Below, in pieces: positions 1-13,500 of a stretch of 64,000 bases of DNA (the stretch's first letter is position 1; every line of letters begins with the position of its first letter). This stretch comes from Liolophura sinensis (lineage: Eukaryota; Mollusca; Polyplacophora; Chitonida; Chitonidae), in the NCBI RefSeq assembly GCF_032854445.1, contig NC_088299.1, positions 19,087,608-19,151,607 of the forward strand, in the 5' to 3' direction. A model generated the notes under the pieces. It saw nothing but the letters and a program-made list of their open reading frames with translations. It was not told where the DNA came from and searched no databases. The position numbers and the translations under genes are program-made.

Positions 1-1781
1 ATGTGAGAGGAGATAGGTGGAAGGGAAAACGCACATATAGCAGAGTTCCCTGCAGATATCCCCCCTTCCCCACCAGTTCCCTCCCCCTTCCGTGTTCACA
101 AAATGTAGCGATCAGATTACCTTGACATTCAAACACGCTCCTACCTAGATCTGAAGATCGGAAATGTAACGGAGGTAGACTTTAATTAGCGACGTAACAT
201 TTATGAGGAGGCTCGGTGTTTGGACCGAGCTGAAGCCAGTGTTAATGCATTACCCCTGTCCTCTTTATGGCTTCACCAATCCATGGTGGCTGATACAGCT
301 TTTGTAATTATCCAAGAAAGCCTGTGAATGTTGAAATCTAACGGTCGATTACTCTCTCTGCTCCGCATTGTTAACCACTGCCTATGATTTGTTAAGGCGT
401 GTCGCAATTAATACAACTCATTTGAACATCGACATTGTCAACATCTCTACCACAGATTTCACACAGCTAATATAATGTTAATATAACTCTCTCTGTCTCA
501 GTGTTAAGTTATCGGCCATATTATACGGAACTTGCCACGTCTGTTATACCGTTTCTGCCTGGCCACAGCGTCTCATGTTCTGTACCTGTCCAGTGTTAAG
601 TTATCGGCCATATTATATGGGAATTTGACACATACTTTATAGTCTTTCTGTTTGGCCATCCCGTCAATAATTGGGCTTTCCAGACTCATCTAATATAACA
701 TTTAAGTTTTGCTCAGAAACATTATCCCCGCCTCTTCCCTCCCGATTATTGAATAATTAGCGGTGTTTTCTCTAGCTTTTAAAAATCTGCCACCACCTTT
801 GTGTTTTAACCAGAATTTATAGCCTACCGGTTTAGCAGTTTCACCATATTTGAACAATATGCAACATTGCCATCGAAACTTAAACAATTATCATAATGTA
901 TTGTTGTGACCAGAACTCCTAATGAATGGGCTTAGTTTTAGCGATGATTAATCCGCGGTATAAAAGTGCATGGAAATTAAAACATATATCTTCTGACCAG
1001 TTTCACTGTTGGGCAAATCACAGACATTTATTAATCAACCATTAGAATCGCACCGTTATATCAAATTAACCCTTGTGTGCGTGTGAAATAAAACCCTGTT
1101 CATTAACTGTATGAGTCCATAAAGATGTGAATGAATGATTGTTCACAAAACCTCGACAACTAATAAACAACCGACAGTAACTCGTTATGTTCAAACTGGT
1201 TTATATATGACGCTAATCACACGGCTTAGTTACGGTTCCATATACCTTGTGCGATACCATCTGTTTTCCCAGCCCTTCCTAGCGGCATGTTATTGAAATG
1301 AACACCATGTTACAGGTATATGTAGGGATATGTTTTCCATTCATCCTCGGTTCTGTGGTATCGTACACAACAGTCAGTCCTTGTGCTACAGTTGGCAGAG
1401 TTTACTTTGAATTCATTATTACAGTGTATACAGCACAGCGATGTGCGATATAGGAAGGCAAAGATTGGAGCAAATGGATTTGAGTTGTTGTGTGAAGGTA
1501 GACACAGTCAATTGAATGAGAGAGCATAAAATTTACCAGTCAGTTTAGCATAAGCAAAGCATACCCGACATTTTCTTGCTCAGCACTAATAATAAGGTCG
1601 ACTTGACTGAGGCTAGTTAACACCTGATGAAATATCTGGGGTTTTTTTTGTCTGGTTCTTGTTTACTCCAGTCAGTTTATTTATTTAGTCATTTGTTGTT
1701 TTTAATGCCATGCACACTGGATAACGTTTTACTTATATGAATGCGACCGTTGCATTATGGGTGGGATAAATCAACATAACA

Positions 1782-1949
1782 GGCGTAAACCACCGACTTT
1801 TGGCAAATCCTACCGGCGTAAACCACCGACCTTTGGCAAATCCTACCGGCGTAAACCACTGACCTTTGGCAAATCCTACCGGCGTAAACCACCGACTTTT
1901 GGCAAATCCTACCGGCGTAAACCACCGACCTTTGGCAAATCCTACCGGC
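1782..1949. repeat. 33-bp minisatellite, 5 copies
   Basis: Five near-identical 33-bp units contain GTAAACCACCGACCTTTGGC followed by AAATCCTACCGGC. The unit is divisible by three, so it gives repetitive open frames on both strands. The same core phrase occurs once at about 60685-60707 inside an old SINE-like fragment, so the array probably grew from a dispersed element. Confidence 0.9.
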
Positions 1950-2930
1950 AAACTGCTGCAAGTCTGACGCATTTCATTTTTGTGGAAGACAAGAAATCTC
2001 CACAGAACTTCATGCGAAACTACGCCATAAAGCGCTTTCGACCGCTTATTGTCACGAAGGCTCCCCAGAACACCAGAAGCAGGGAATCTTGAAAATGTCC
2101 TGACCAGATGTGGTATTGAACTCGCGGCTAATGTAACCCAACAATTAAACTATAAATACATTAACTCTTTGTCATGACTCCTTCTCTTTCATTCATTTGA
2201 TCGTATACTTCGGCATTGTACCCTGTACGTAATAAATAGCATCTAGTGTCGACAATATCACTTCTCCAACTCAGGGCCTTAGCGCTCATTAACAAGCCTA
2301 GGCTAAATTACATATGTATTGAGATGCACTCTGTCGCAGGCCACATCAGTCACAAATTTCCTACTACCGTGTTCCAACACCCTGAATATCAATGAAGCCT
2401 CGCGTCACTAACTCGTTGTGCTGGATCATTCCACGGCATTGTAATGGTAATAGCGCCCTCAGTCTAATCATCGTTCATCAGCACATTCTGTATGAAGTTT
2501 TCGTGTTTTTAACCCATTAAACTACACTGTGGAACTCTAGACCTGTATAATCCGCCAAATTATGAACAACCAATTGAAGCCGAGCCCAGTGTCTGACCCT
2601 GTGTGCTAATCGTGAGTTAATGATAATATGCAAAAAAGAAACGCAAAAAAGTGACCAATCGTTAATGACATTGCCGTCTTGTTCTGTATTCACCGTTCAT
2701 AAACTCGGTTTCCTCGAACACTGCGGCTGGAAATGTACATCAGATTGACGCTAGTGTTAAAAATCCGCCATTATACCAAGGATTCAAGGCCCCATTATTA
2801 GGTTTGCATCGTTTACACTACACGCTTTGCATCGGTAGTACAGTTATGTTTGCAAAAGACGCAGTTTTTTTTTGCATAGAAAAAGTAAATAAGCAATGTA
2901 CTTGAGGCACCTTATGTACCGTCCATGCTT

Positions 2931-3140
2931 GGAGAGAATGGGAGGTGGCGAGAATCGGAGGTAGAGAGAATGGGAGGTGGCGAGAATGGGATGTAGAGAG
3001 AGTGGGAGGTGGCGAGAATGGGATGTAGATAGAATGGGAGGTGGCGAGAATCGGAGGTAGAGAGAATGGGAGGTGGCGAGAATGGGATGTAGAGAGAATG
3101 GGAGGTGGCGAGAATGGGATGTAGAGAAAGTGGGAGGTTG
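2931..3140. repeat. ~32-bp purine-rich minisatellite
   Basis: About 6.5 units alternate GAGAATGGGAGGTGGC with GAGAATGGGATGTAGA, so the unit is itself a diverged dimer of about 16 bp. The + strand is almost entirely purine apart from scattered T and C, and the minus strand reads as Leu/Ser/His/Pro-rich noise. Confidence 0.85.
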
Positions 3141-3198
3141 CGAGAGTACTAAAACATTCAGAACCTTGAATCTCAGGTTTTGTTGACAATTTCATGAA

Positions 3199-3466
3199 AT
3201 TTATGTATTTATTTGATTGGTCTTTTGCGCCGTACTCAAGAATGTTTCCCTCACACAACGGCGGCCAGCATAATGGTGGGAGGAAACCGGGCAGAACCCG
3301 GGGAAAACCCACGACCATCCGCAGGTTGCTGACAAACCTTCCCACGTATGGCCGAAGAGGATGCCAGCATGAGCTGGACTTGAATACACAGCGACCGCAT
3401 TGATGAGAGACTCCTGAGTCATTATGGTGCGCTAGCGCACTGACTAGCTGAGCCACGGAGGCCCCA
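3199..3466 (-). mobile_element. tRNA-derived SINE, family A, near full length
   Basis: On the minus strand the element reads from a tRNA-like head (GGGGCCTCCGTGGCTCAGCT, box A-like) through a box B-like segment. The body follows, with a CCTGCGGATGGTCGTGGGTT core and a degenerate GTGAAATATTCTTGAGTACGG-like region, and an ATAAATA tail lies at the + strand 5' end. It is the same family as the copies at 22524, 33194, 39455, 39949, 49565, 51475, 60823 and 61700. No target-site duplication was noticed here, so it is probably an older insertion. Confidence 0.85.
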
Positions 3467-3833
3467 GTTTTATTAAAAGAAGCTCAAAAGCTTTGCACCT
3501 ACACGTATCATACTGGATGATTATAACATATAGTTCAAGCAAATGTTAATTTATCTAGGGATTTTAGCAGGATTGTTTCTTCCTTATTCTTTACTCCTAC
3601 GTTTATTAATGAAAAGAATCTTCAGATTTTTTGTAAAGACTGTACATAGGTTTACAGTCTTACAAAACCCCAAAAAGCGTAGTAGTCCCGATAGAATAGC
3701 GAGGTTACAAATGTATTGTTTATACGAAAGCTTTGAAATACACACAAAAATTTTATGGGGCGTTTTCCTGGTCAGAAAAACATTCTTACATACGTCAGCT
3801 ATGGACTAACGCTACTACTTAGTTTAAGATATA

Positions 3834-4203
3834 TACGTCTGTTGAACTGATCTCGCAACAGGAGCCCCGGTGCCTAATACTTCTGTTGAACGGATCTCGC
3901 TAACAGGAGATCCCAGTATCTAATACTTCTGTTGAACTGATCTTGCTCACAGGAACCCCAGTATCTAATACTTCTGTTGAACTGATCTCGCAACAGGAGC
4001 CCCAGTATCTAATACTTCCGTTGAACTGATCTCGCAACAGGAACCCCAGTGTCTAATACTTCTGTTGAACTGATCTCTCTAACAGGAGCCCCAGTATCTA
4101 ATACTTCTATTGAACTGATCTTGCTCACAGGAGCCCCAGTATCTAATACTTCTGTTGAAATGATCTTGCTCACAGGAGCCCCGGTGTCTAATACTTCTAG
4201 ACT
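3834..4203. repeat. ~44-bp minisatellite upstream of the first recognised exon
   Basis: About eight units contain TCTGTTGAACTGATCTCGC, then ACAGGAGCCCCAGTATCTAATACT, with small indels. The unit carries CACAG/AACAGGAG, which resembles a 3' splice site. The array ends about 170 bp before the true acceptor at 4371. Confidence 0.88.
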
Positions 4204-4370
4204 GATGGGAGCGTATTTCACTATCTAGTGTAGATGTACTGGAAGTAAAGACTTTTTGTCGGAGAAGTTCAGAGGTCAAAGTTGTCCACTCTGTCGCTCA
4301 TCGTCGTTGTAATTCATGATATGCCATATGCTGATATTTTACTTAATGTGATCGTTCTTCTGTTGTACAG

Positions 4371-4547
4371 CCCGAGGATCAGTTAGGATTGAGCCCGGCT
4401 GAGCTGAGCTTGTTACAAGCTTGCGAGCTTGGCGACATCCAGAGAGTGACGGCTGTGCTTAAGGAAAATGCGAACATCAACGTGGACTGTGTGGATCTCA
4501 TGGGAAGGACTCCGCTACAGATCACCGTGGAGAGGGAAGACAAGGAT
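4371..4547 (+). CDS. TRPC: TRPC channel exon A: first ankyrin-type repeat
   Basis: 59 codons, phase 0 at both ends, acceptor TGTTGTACAG and donor GAT|GTGAGT. The peptide runs from [20 protein letters not shown] to [10 protein letters not shown]. It contains an ankyrin-like helix pair ([20 protein letters not shown]) and then [13 protein letters not shown], the counterpart of the family's 'D..GR..L..A' turn. In TRPC proteins this cytoplasmic domain forms the outer skirt of the tetramer. The exon opens directly on coding sequence without a Met, so the real N terminus is encoded upstream. The next exon continues in phase (D|LMEVLLPL). Confidence 0.92.
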
Positions 4548-7500
4548 GTGAGTATAACAATGCGCTGAATGTCAGATATGTGTCAGAATCCCCCGTCCAT
4601 TGCACTACACAGACATTGCTTTGTCTCCAGGGCTATCCATTCGAATGCATCAGAAAAAATCAGGAATTAACATATCATGTAGCAATGTATTATCTACCAA
4701 GTTTGATCTTCTCTCAAAAATTTAAATATCATTCATGCATTTTACACACCCCATATTTAATTGGAAAGGTGTTGTCATTACTCTAGGGATCATTATGAAT
4801 ATTGCATGTCATTCTATAATACAACCATTGTCTGTCGTAGAAACGAGGCCATCAGAATTCACAGTTGTAACGAAACATAACGTTGTTGTGTAGGCAGCGC
4901 GTTACTTAACTGATTAATGCAGTTGAAAGGATATTTTATGACAAATTAAAGTCTCAGGCAGTTCAGTATTCATCCCAATGAAACCTTTATAATAAATTTA
5001 CTGATTGGTGACGTCATTTCCTGCTATGAGAATAATAGTATTTTTATATGCTAAATATATTGAAAGCATTCCCCTGCGTCGTTTTAATTTCCACCGAATT
5101 AATTTTCCATCCATCAAAATAATTTTTCGAATACGTTTTTCTTTCAAAATGGTATAATGTGATAATGGCAGCGAGACTTTATTGTAACACCGTTATGTCG
5201 CAATAGCTTAATGTTTACGAAAACGCTGGCACAAGTGTGATTGGCTGAAGACTGAGCACCTGAGGGCCAAAAGGTATACATTCCACGTCAAAACTTTTTC
5301 AACAGGTTTATCGAGGCGATCTTTATCGCCTCGTTTATGTGTCAATGCTACCTTCTGACATTCTGCCCACAATATTGAACTGTTTGTTTTGGTTGGGATC
5401 GCAAATCTGTTGTGAGGATAATTTGTAAAAGGTGCCGTATCTTCATGTCAAACTCAGTTAACAGTGTTATTCTATTACTCAGCTAAAGACGGACTTCTGG
5501 GCTTGAGATTGCAAATCTGGCGCTAAGGTGATTTGACCGGATTAATACGATTTACATTATAACTTTAAGTCAAACTGTGTTTATTTTTTTCTTCTATACT
5601 ACTGAGTCATTTTTCTTTGAATCCCAACACGGTTTTACGGCGCAGTTTTTTAAAAGATTTGTTTCACCAATATGATTGGTAATATGCATGTGTAATAATG
5701 AAATGTTTATTTCATGTCACGGGACATTGTGATCGGATTCGGTGATGCGTGAGGCAAACTAGAGGTGATCAATGTTCTCGTGTTGTGCGGCCTGAAAATG
5801 TTACATCATATAGTTAGAGCTCTGTGCGCTTCGAGCTCTTACCGCTGTGTACCAATAACGGGTATTCGACGTCCGCGTAAATCTCACGCCAACTACGGGA
5901 TTTCGCCAGCAGTGATAACTCATTACGGGAAGACTGGCGCCATAATTCTGAATGTTTTGGTTTTACTGGGGCTAGAGGATATATATTCATCGTGTTGAAC
6001 TAGGTCGCAACTTTGGACACACGAACAGTTGAAATCAAAGCGCAACTGAGTTACATATTTTTTTATCGCCAACCTATATTCTAGCATGGTAAAAGATTTG
6101 GATACCTTGCATACTAGCTTATTTTACTCAGTCGTATAGAACATACATTGAAAACTGCTGACTGCTCTCGTTGCATGACTGAGTCCTTTTTTGGTACCTT
6201 ATATACTTTCTTAGTTTTTTGGTGGTTTGTGTTATGCGCCGTTTGGGGAATTCGCCTGGCAATTATTGTCCTGGAACGTCCTTATTGCTTGGTGGCTTCG
6301 ACTGTATCGATGTATAGATTCGCCAGTTGTGAACTGATATCTAAAGATGAGTCATCGAACATGTACTTCCTACCGTAGGTGTCTACAAAGATGGTGATGA
6401 AATTTTCATGTCGGAATGCTTCGGTAGATGGGCGTCAAAAGAATAATCAAAACATAGAACTGTCGTCCCTCCAAATCTAGTGTTATGTGGCATACCTTCT
6501 TGCAATATTTTACCCCATTCGTGAAATCATGTGGCTCTCGCGAGATATCCACGAAAATCGAACACAGGTTATTAACTAAATTCATGCTTGGCAGCAAACC
6601 GTCAAAATCTTTCAGAGCTTGAAATATTCTTGCGGGTTTGTTTATTTGCGTTGTGGTCATCCCACAGCTGTCGCACTCAATGCGCACTCAACCTCACCAA
6701 CAACAACCAGAAACCATCCTTACCGAAATATCAACAGAAGATGGTCAAAACCTGTTTGTTCTACAGCCATGGTATCAGTGCTTGCAACAACAAAATGTCT
6801 CTGCCCCTGGGAGTGGTGTCCAGTGCGGGCACGCTACACGTTTTATTTGTGTGGGTCCACCCCTGCCCTAGGGGTGCCGATGTTCTATTTACTCTCGTGG
6901 ACAGTGGTGGATACAGAAAACCGCACATATCCGGATCTAACACCATATTGTATACATACACTTGAAAGAACCGTATTTATTTGTCTTCCATTAACACTGT
7001 GATATATAGCGGCCTTTTCAGCCCGAGGCCCGCCGGAAATTTGTTTCTACCTTAGAGTAATAAAACAAACGCGCTGCTTGTTGCGTGGTACGGTATTCCT
7101 AACTTGGTTTAGTTTTGTGTTGTCATACATGATGGTGTAATGGAATAGTGTTGTTCGCTGTTCAAATGCGCGAAAACAATATCCGCTTTGAGGCTTGTCC
7201 ATGTAATCCTGAGGATCGCATGTCTAGCCCACGTGTATCTGTGATGATCGCCCGATTGTGCTGGACATTAATGATAATCTCTGATTTATAATACCGTGGT
7301 GATTACGGCTTACGCTCCATGACATGGTAATCCTCCCCTGTCTTTAGGATAGCTTACGCAACCTCCACAGCTCTAGCACTGTAGTCGTCTTGTACAATAT
7401 GCAACAAGGAGGCATATTACATACACTCCAAGGATCTATGCGCCGAAACAGACAGTCGTATACCAGCCGTATACCAATAATGGCGTTCTAGGTCAATAAT

Positions 7501-10500
7501 CGCAAGGCCAATTTGATCGTCGTCATATATTTGAAAAACTGTGAAGTACGATGTTAAAACCCAAGACCTCACTGACTCTTCTACAATATTCAAGATACAC
7601 GGAATATCTTTATATATTTGTAATACCATAGGGTGAAAGTACATTTAAGTTTTGGTGGAAACGAAAAAAACAGTACATCGATGATGCCATTATCTATGTA
7701 CCATGCACAAATTTGAGGTACATCACAGCATAACCTTGACTGTTTTGTGCATAAGAAATGCTCCCATGCGGTAGGTTACCATCAAACCACTTTTGCGCAC
7801 TGGGTTCCTCAACGACGTTGTTTTTCCATGACTTACACTTGGTTTGTTTCGTCGTACGATTTCATCCCACTTTGGAAATGCTCGTTGCTTTGATTCTTTC
7901 TCGGCAAGCTTTGCAGTCTTTTCACATTTTCCCTTGCTCGGTTATTACTGAAATTAGGTGAATTTTCAAGGTAAATTCTAGCGTTATTTGCCACAAAACA
8001 TTGGACTGCTCAAGTTAGCATTTGTGATATCCCTGAGGTATGCCATTTCTAATCCCACAATGCTGTGTGAAGAGGCGTCATTATTTTACAGGGTTATTAA
8101 AATTGTTCCTTAACAACAATGGAATGCAGCAGAATTGCTTCATCTTCGTCTCTCATGATGTGTTTGGACGTTGGAGTAGACAAAGCACATATCTGTCAAT
8201 AGATCCAGTAAACCCTTCTGTTTATTTCTCGTTTTTTTCCCGTAAAAGTTGTTTGGAACTTTAGAGTAGACAAAGCACAAGCTTGTCGATGGATGTGCAA
8301 ACGATCGCGATCTGCTAAAGTTTTCGGTTTACTGACGGCATACCTGCTTATCCTTCACTTCCAGGAAAGCTTTTGTTAACGTCGTTTCTCGCTTTGACTT
8401 CAGCATGTGTCAAATATTTTCTTTATTACTGAAACATTTCGGTATATCAAACGTTATTTTAAGAGTTTGTTAGCACAACGGGTGTGTCTTCATATCAACG
8501 ATCTGCTTTTCAGTTGAGAAGTTTGATAAGAGCAAAAACCGAGACTATAATTATTTGTAAACATTATGGGCATATCTTATTCGTTACACACGACACCTGA
8601 ACAACTGCTCTTCTCCTGCCTTACGTTACACACGACACCTGAACAACCGCTCTTCTCCTGCCTTACGTTACACACGACACCTGAACAACTGCTCTTCTCC
8701 TGCTTTACGTTACACAACGACACCTGAACAACCGCTCTTCTCCTACCTTACGTTACACACGACACCTGAACAACCGCTCTTCTCCTACCTTACGTTACAC
8801 ACGACACCTGAACAACTGCTCTTTTCCTGCCTAACGTTACACACGACACCTGAACAACTGCTCTTCTCCTGCCTTACGTTACACAACGACACCTGAACAA
8901 CCGCTCTTCTCCTACCTTACGTTACACACGACACCTGAACAACTGCTCTTTTCCTGCCTTACGTTACACAACGACACCTGAACAACTGCTCTTCTCCTGC
9001 CTTACGTTACACAGCGACCACCTGAAGTAAACAACCGCTCTTCGCATGCCTTGCGTTACACAACGGCACCTGAAGTAAACAACCGCTCTTCTCCTGCCTT
9101 ACGTTACACAACGACACCTGAAGTAAACAACCGCTCTTCTCATGCCTTACGTTACACAACAACACCTAAAGTAAACAACCGATCCTCGCCTGCCTTACGT
9201 TACACAACGACCCCTAAAGTAAACAACCGTTCTTCGCCTGCCTTACGTTACACAACAACACCTGAAGTAAACAACCGATCTTCGCCTGCCTTACATTACA
9301 CAACAACACCTAAAGTAAACAACCGATCTTCGCCTGCCTTACGTTACACAACGACACCTGAAGTAAACAACCGCTCTTCGCCTGCCTTACGTTACACAAC
9401 GACCCCTGAAGTAAACAACCGCTCTTCGCCTGCCTTACGTTACACAACGACACCTGATATAAACAACCGTTCTTGGCCTGCATTACATTACACAACAACA
9501 CCTGAAGTAAACAATCGATCTTCGCCTGCCCTACGTTACACAACGACACCTGAAGAAAACAACCACTCTTCGACTGCCTTCACATCATGAATGCTTCTTG
9601 TACCCTTGGCTGCAGAGGATCAGTTGATTGCGTCCAATACTACCACTATTTCGACCCATGGTAGTCATGGTAGTCACATGGTAGTCTTTTACTGGGTCAA
9701 CAAATGAAATCTATCAGCACTTACACGTATCTTCTTATCAGATGTTGTTTTTAAATCGATGTTCCGTGATATTGTAACCTCAAGTCTGCCTTCCACGCTT
9801 ACGAAGGAGACACGGATTGGTCACTATTTACTTCTCTGTGGCATTTCATTGGTGGAAGACTGAAGTTACCCACCAAAATGATTTGGAAATATTATGGACC
9901 TAGCGAGAATGTTTTTGGCAGGCACCTGCCAAAATGCGCAGCCGGACCAGCTGATAGATTTGTACATGTAAAGTGCGAATAAATGAACATCAAAGAGCAT
10001 ACGCTGTTGCCACGATGATCAGTCAATAGACTGTGCTGGCCACCAATCTCACTCCTTCTTTTGGTCGATTGAGATGCGATGCCTACGACTTTCAGACAAC
10101 AGCACCACAGTGGCTTGCCGTCCTCAATATGGGAGCTCACGCAGCGACTGTGACTGTGAGGTGCATACATATGGTGCTCATGTACACCGTCCCTCACGTC
10201 ATATTCACCTGCCTCCCGCAAGTGATTGATGTCCGCTCGAGATCCCACACATGTTACCGGCGTCCAGTCGTTGATGCATCATGCAAACTTTTCCGCGGCC
10301 TCGGTCTTCAGCAGCCCCAACACATGACATCTACTATCAGGGAGAATTATTAACGATATAGATCAGAACGCGAACACGACATAAGCTTGTTTAAACATTC
10401 CAACCAATGGTCTGAAAATGGCTTATCGATTCCCTTTTATAGTTGACTGTCGCACTTCAGTTCATTTGTGTGTATTGTGTGTGATGTCCGTACTTGAGAG

Positions 10501-13500
10501 GCTAAAGCTGTCAGTCCCGCGGGGGGTGCCGATCAGCTACCTGTTTACATCTGTATTAAGTCGTGATCATCATTCACAGTCAATCCGATGACTGGCCAGT
10601 GTCAACCACAATAAACAAGATTAAAACAACTGTCGTGCATTATTCTATATAAGCTTGAATGCGAGATGCAAAACAAGTGGGATATAGTTCATGTAATGCG
10701 AAATTCTGCTTCCAAACGTAAATATAATTAAAAATGAAAGGACTGACACGTGAACACGAGTCTATCCGATAACCCTCGCGCTAAAGCGTGATTTCGCTTT
10801 ACATGACTCAAACGCCAGGCAAGGGCCTCATCATATCAGGAGGCTAGGCAACGTAAACTCTGGTCGGTGCAGCCTTATTGGTTTGTGACATGGTGAAGTG
10901 CCAGGCCTAGTTTCCGTATAAGACATCTTACACAATCCTGATAATAATGATGGCAGCAACTTTAACCCCCAAACTAAACCAAACAGCTTCAATGTTTCAT
11001 ATATTACCAGAAGTGGACTTCCGATAATATACTGAGTTGGTTCCTACCTCGTACAAGGTGTCCTCCACATTGCTTCCGTCTCCGCTGCCCACGGGACATT
11101 GGAGACAACAAGCGGTCGATGGCTGGCCTTACATGAAGTACGCTGGAAATCATTTGCATTTAACAAATGCGGCGGTCACATTAAATTTGTTTCACGGGTA
11201 AAACTATTTGTGTATCATAGGGCCTATCTGGGAAAGTTTGTCAGATATTTGCCAATGGTGACTGGTTTACTCCTTTGCAGTCCGGTTTCCTCCACGGATA
11301 TTTTCGAAATATTCTTGAGTACATTCACTACTAAACCCTAATGAAATATTAAATAAATTCCCCATAGTTCCAACCACTACTCTTCACTTAAGACGTTACA
11401 TTGTACGAAACATCTCACCTTGAAATATACACTTTGTTTTGTAATGGGCTGTGTTGCCATAGTCCTTACATCGCATTTGCCTGACTTTACCTCACTGTCA
11501 CAACTGGCCAATTTTGTACAGAAAACTTGAAAAGCGTCAAGGTCACCGAGCTGACGGTGAATTTAAGAAGGATGAAATGATGTAAAAAAAACCCCAAATA
11601 CCCATCTAAACCGTTGCTTCTGGTAATACTTCCTACACAGGCACTCTCTGTTTTGAAAATACGCTGGTCATGATCCCAGTGAACATCTCCAATGACTTTA
11701 CACCAGATCCGCACGAGCACATCAGTGACGAAGATTAGCCTACCCAAACGTACAGTGCGTGCATCGCACAGGGTTCAAAGGTCAAACTTGTCTCTAGTAA
11801 TATGGTAATGTATATATCGTGATGTAAAGCTAGTAATGTATATATCGTGATGTCAAATGGGCTGTAAGGGTCAGCACAAAATCTTCAATTTAATTGTCGG
11901 GCTAAACAACTTCATTGTCTGAGTGCACTATTGAGGTGACCGCCACATCCGCATTTCCGAACGTGTCAACTTCTGTAATTGCCTAGATGACTGCCATATA
12001 CCGACGTTTTTGCATGCACTTACATGAACAATAGCTTGACGTCACTCCGAGAAGTACATAGCATTTACATATCTTACAAAATGAAGAACACGGCATTCCA
12101 GTCGAGATGTTACGCTCCTATGTGAGCGCTTGTGCGTACGTGTGGTGCTGAATGACTACCATCAGTAAGTCGCCTTAGTCTTCCTCTCCAGACCACTCCA
12201 GCAGCGCCTCTGTGGAACGATTTCGATTTCTAGAGCTTCATTCTTCATGTGTCAATAAATAAGCGTAAGCACGCTACACTTGGGCAGATCTACGACATGT
12301 AGTGGGTTATGATTACGTGAAGTAAACAGAAAAAATCCGCTGGCAAAGACGCAAATAAAGCGTCTTCTTGTTCGGAATACTAATAGCAGTGATATAAGCC
12401 TACTCTTTTTATCAAATCATTTATAGGCCTATCCGTTTTCATCCCATCGTTTATAGGCCTACTCTTTTAAATCCCATCATTTATAGGCCTACTCTTTTTC
12501 ATCCCAACGTTTATAGGCCTATTCTTTTACATCACATCATTTATAGGCCTACTGTTTTTCACACATCATTTATAGGCCTACCCTTTTTCATCACGTCATT
12601 TGTAGCTCTACTCGTTTAAGTTCACTGAAATTGTAGTCCCTGTTTAACCGTTCGACCTTTAATAAATTAGTTAACGTATAATTTTCCTGTATCGAAAATA
12701 TATCTCTTTTTTATTCAAATGTCTGGAATTCTCGGTTTCCTGAAGTGCTCTATAGATTTTATAACTGTATCTATATAATTTGTTCGTATTTTGAGTAAAA
12801 CACCTTCAGGCATTTAAAGGTTCTTTCATTTTAATAATACATTATCGTATTATTTTCTTGTATGGGAAACATGTTTTTCATTTAACTGATAGAAATTCTG
12901 TGTTATCTGAACTGCTCTAAAGCTCTTTACAGGTGTATCCATATACGTTGTTTAATTTGTCCACATTTGAGCAAAACCACTAACTTTTGTTGAAAATAGT
13001 AAAATGTCACTCATTCACAGGTTATACTTTTCTCTATTTTCAGTTAATGGAAGTATTATTACCGCTCTCGAGCAAGCGTAACGTGGAATTTACCCTGCTG
13101 GACGCCATCAACGACAAGAAGGAGTCCATTGCTTGCGCCATCCTTCGTCACCCGGTCTACGCGTCACCGGAGTTCCAAGGAGGTGGACAGAAAGGCTTCG
13201 CGGAGACAACTAGTGTCCTCACCAAATTCCACCCGGACACCACTCCGCTGATCCTGGCCGCTCAAAGAAACTTGTACGAGCTGGTCAAAGTTCTGGTGAT
13301 GTCAGGGGACCGCATAGAGCGCCCCCACCCTTACTTGTGTAATTGTCATGCCTGTATTGTAATGGCGGACCAGGATCAGTTACGGTACGCTCAGAGGCGG
13401 CTGAATGCTTATAAAGGACTGTCCAGTGAGTCTTATCTGGCGCTGGCTAATGAAGATCCTTTACTCGAGGCCTTTAAGCTAGGCAGAGAGATGAAACAAA

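Larger units (their letters stand above)
1..4370. other. Upstream or first-intron DNA, no exon recognised
   Basis: This stretch precedes the first recognised channel exon, which starts without a Met directly after an acceptor (TGTTGTACAG). At least one upstream coding exon with the start codon is therefore needed. I looked for a short ORF ending at a phase-0 donor and found none that I could support. The open frames here come from the minisatellites at 1782, 2931 and 3834 and from the SINE at 3199. At 489-545 and 584-640 a similar phrase recurs (GTTAAGTTATCGGCCATATT), a diverged direct duplication. The remaining sequence looks unique and non-coding. Confidence 0.6.
4548..13043 (+). other. Intron 1, about 8.5 kb
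   Basis: A GTGAGT...TTTTCAG intron. It holds a SINE family B tail remnant (7508-7580), the large minisatellite at 8582-9583, a short duplication (11786-11858) and a 30-bp array (12396-12612). The rest (about 4600-7500, 7600-8580, 9600-11780, 11860-12390, 12620-13040) shows only scattered short open frames without recognisable motifs. The overlapping frames at 6588-7002 and 9892-10353 match nothing I know. Confidence 0.8.

Noticed and set aside
3194-3456. Short frames reading [20 protein letters not shown] and similar; also at 60768-61005
   Set aside because: They are translations of family A SINE copies.
6406-7002. Overlapping frames on both strands, one with CDSCG, considered as a PHD finger or retroelement piece
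   Set aside because: No ordered Cys/His pattern, no start context, and no splice sites fitting a gene.
9051-9590. 179-codon repetitive open frame ([15 protein letters not shown] type)
   Set aside because: It exists only because the 48-bp satellite unit is a multiple of three; the neighbouring 42-43-bp units of the same array are not open.
9892-10353. 118-codon minus frame and 106-codon plus frame on the same DNA
   Set aside because: Neither shows a domain, amphipathic pattern or splice signals; probably chance.
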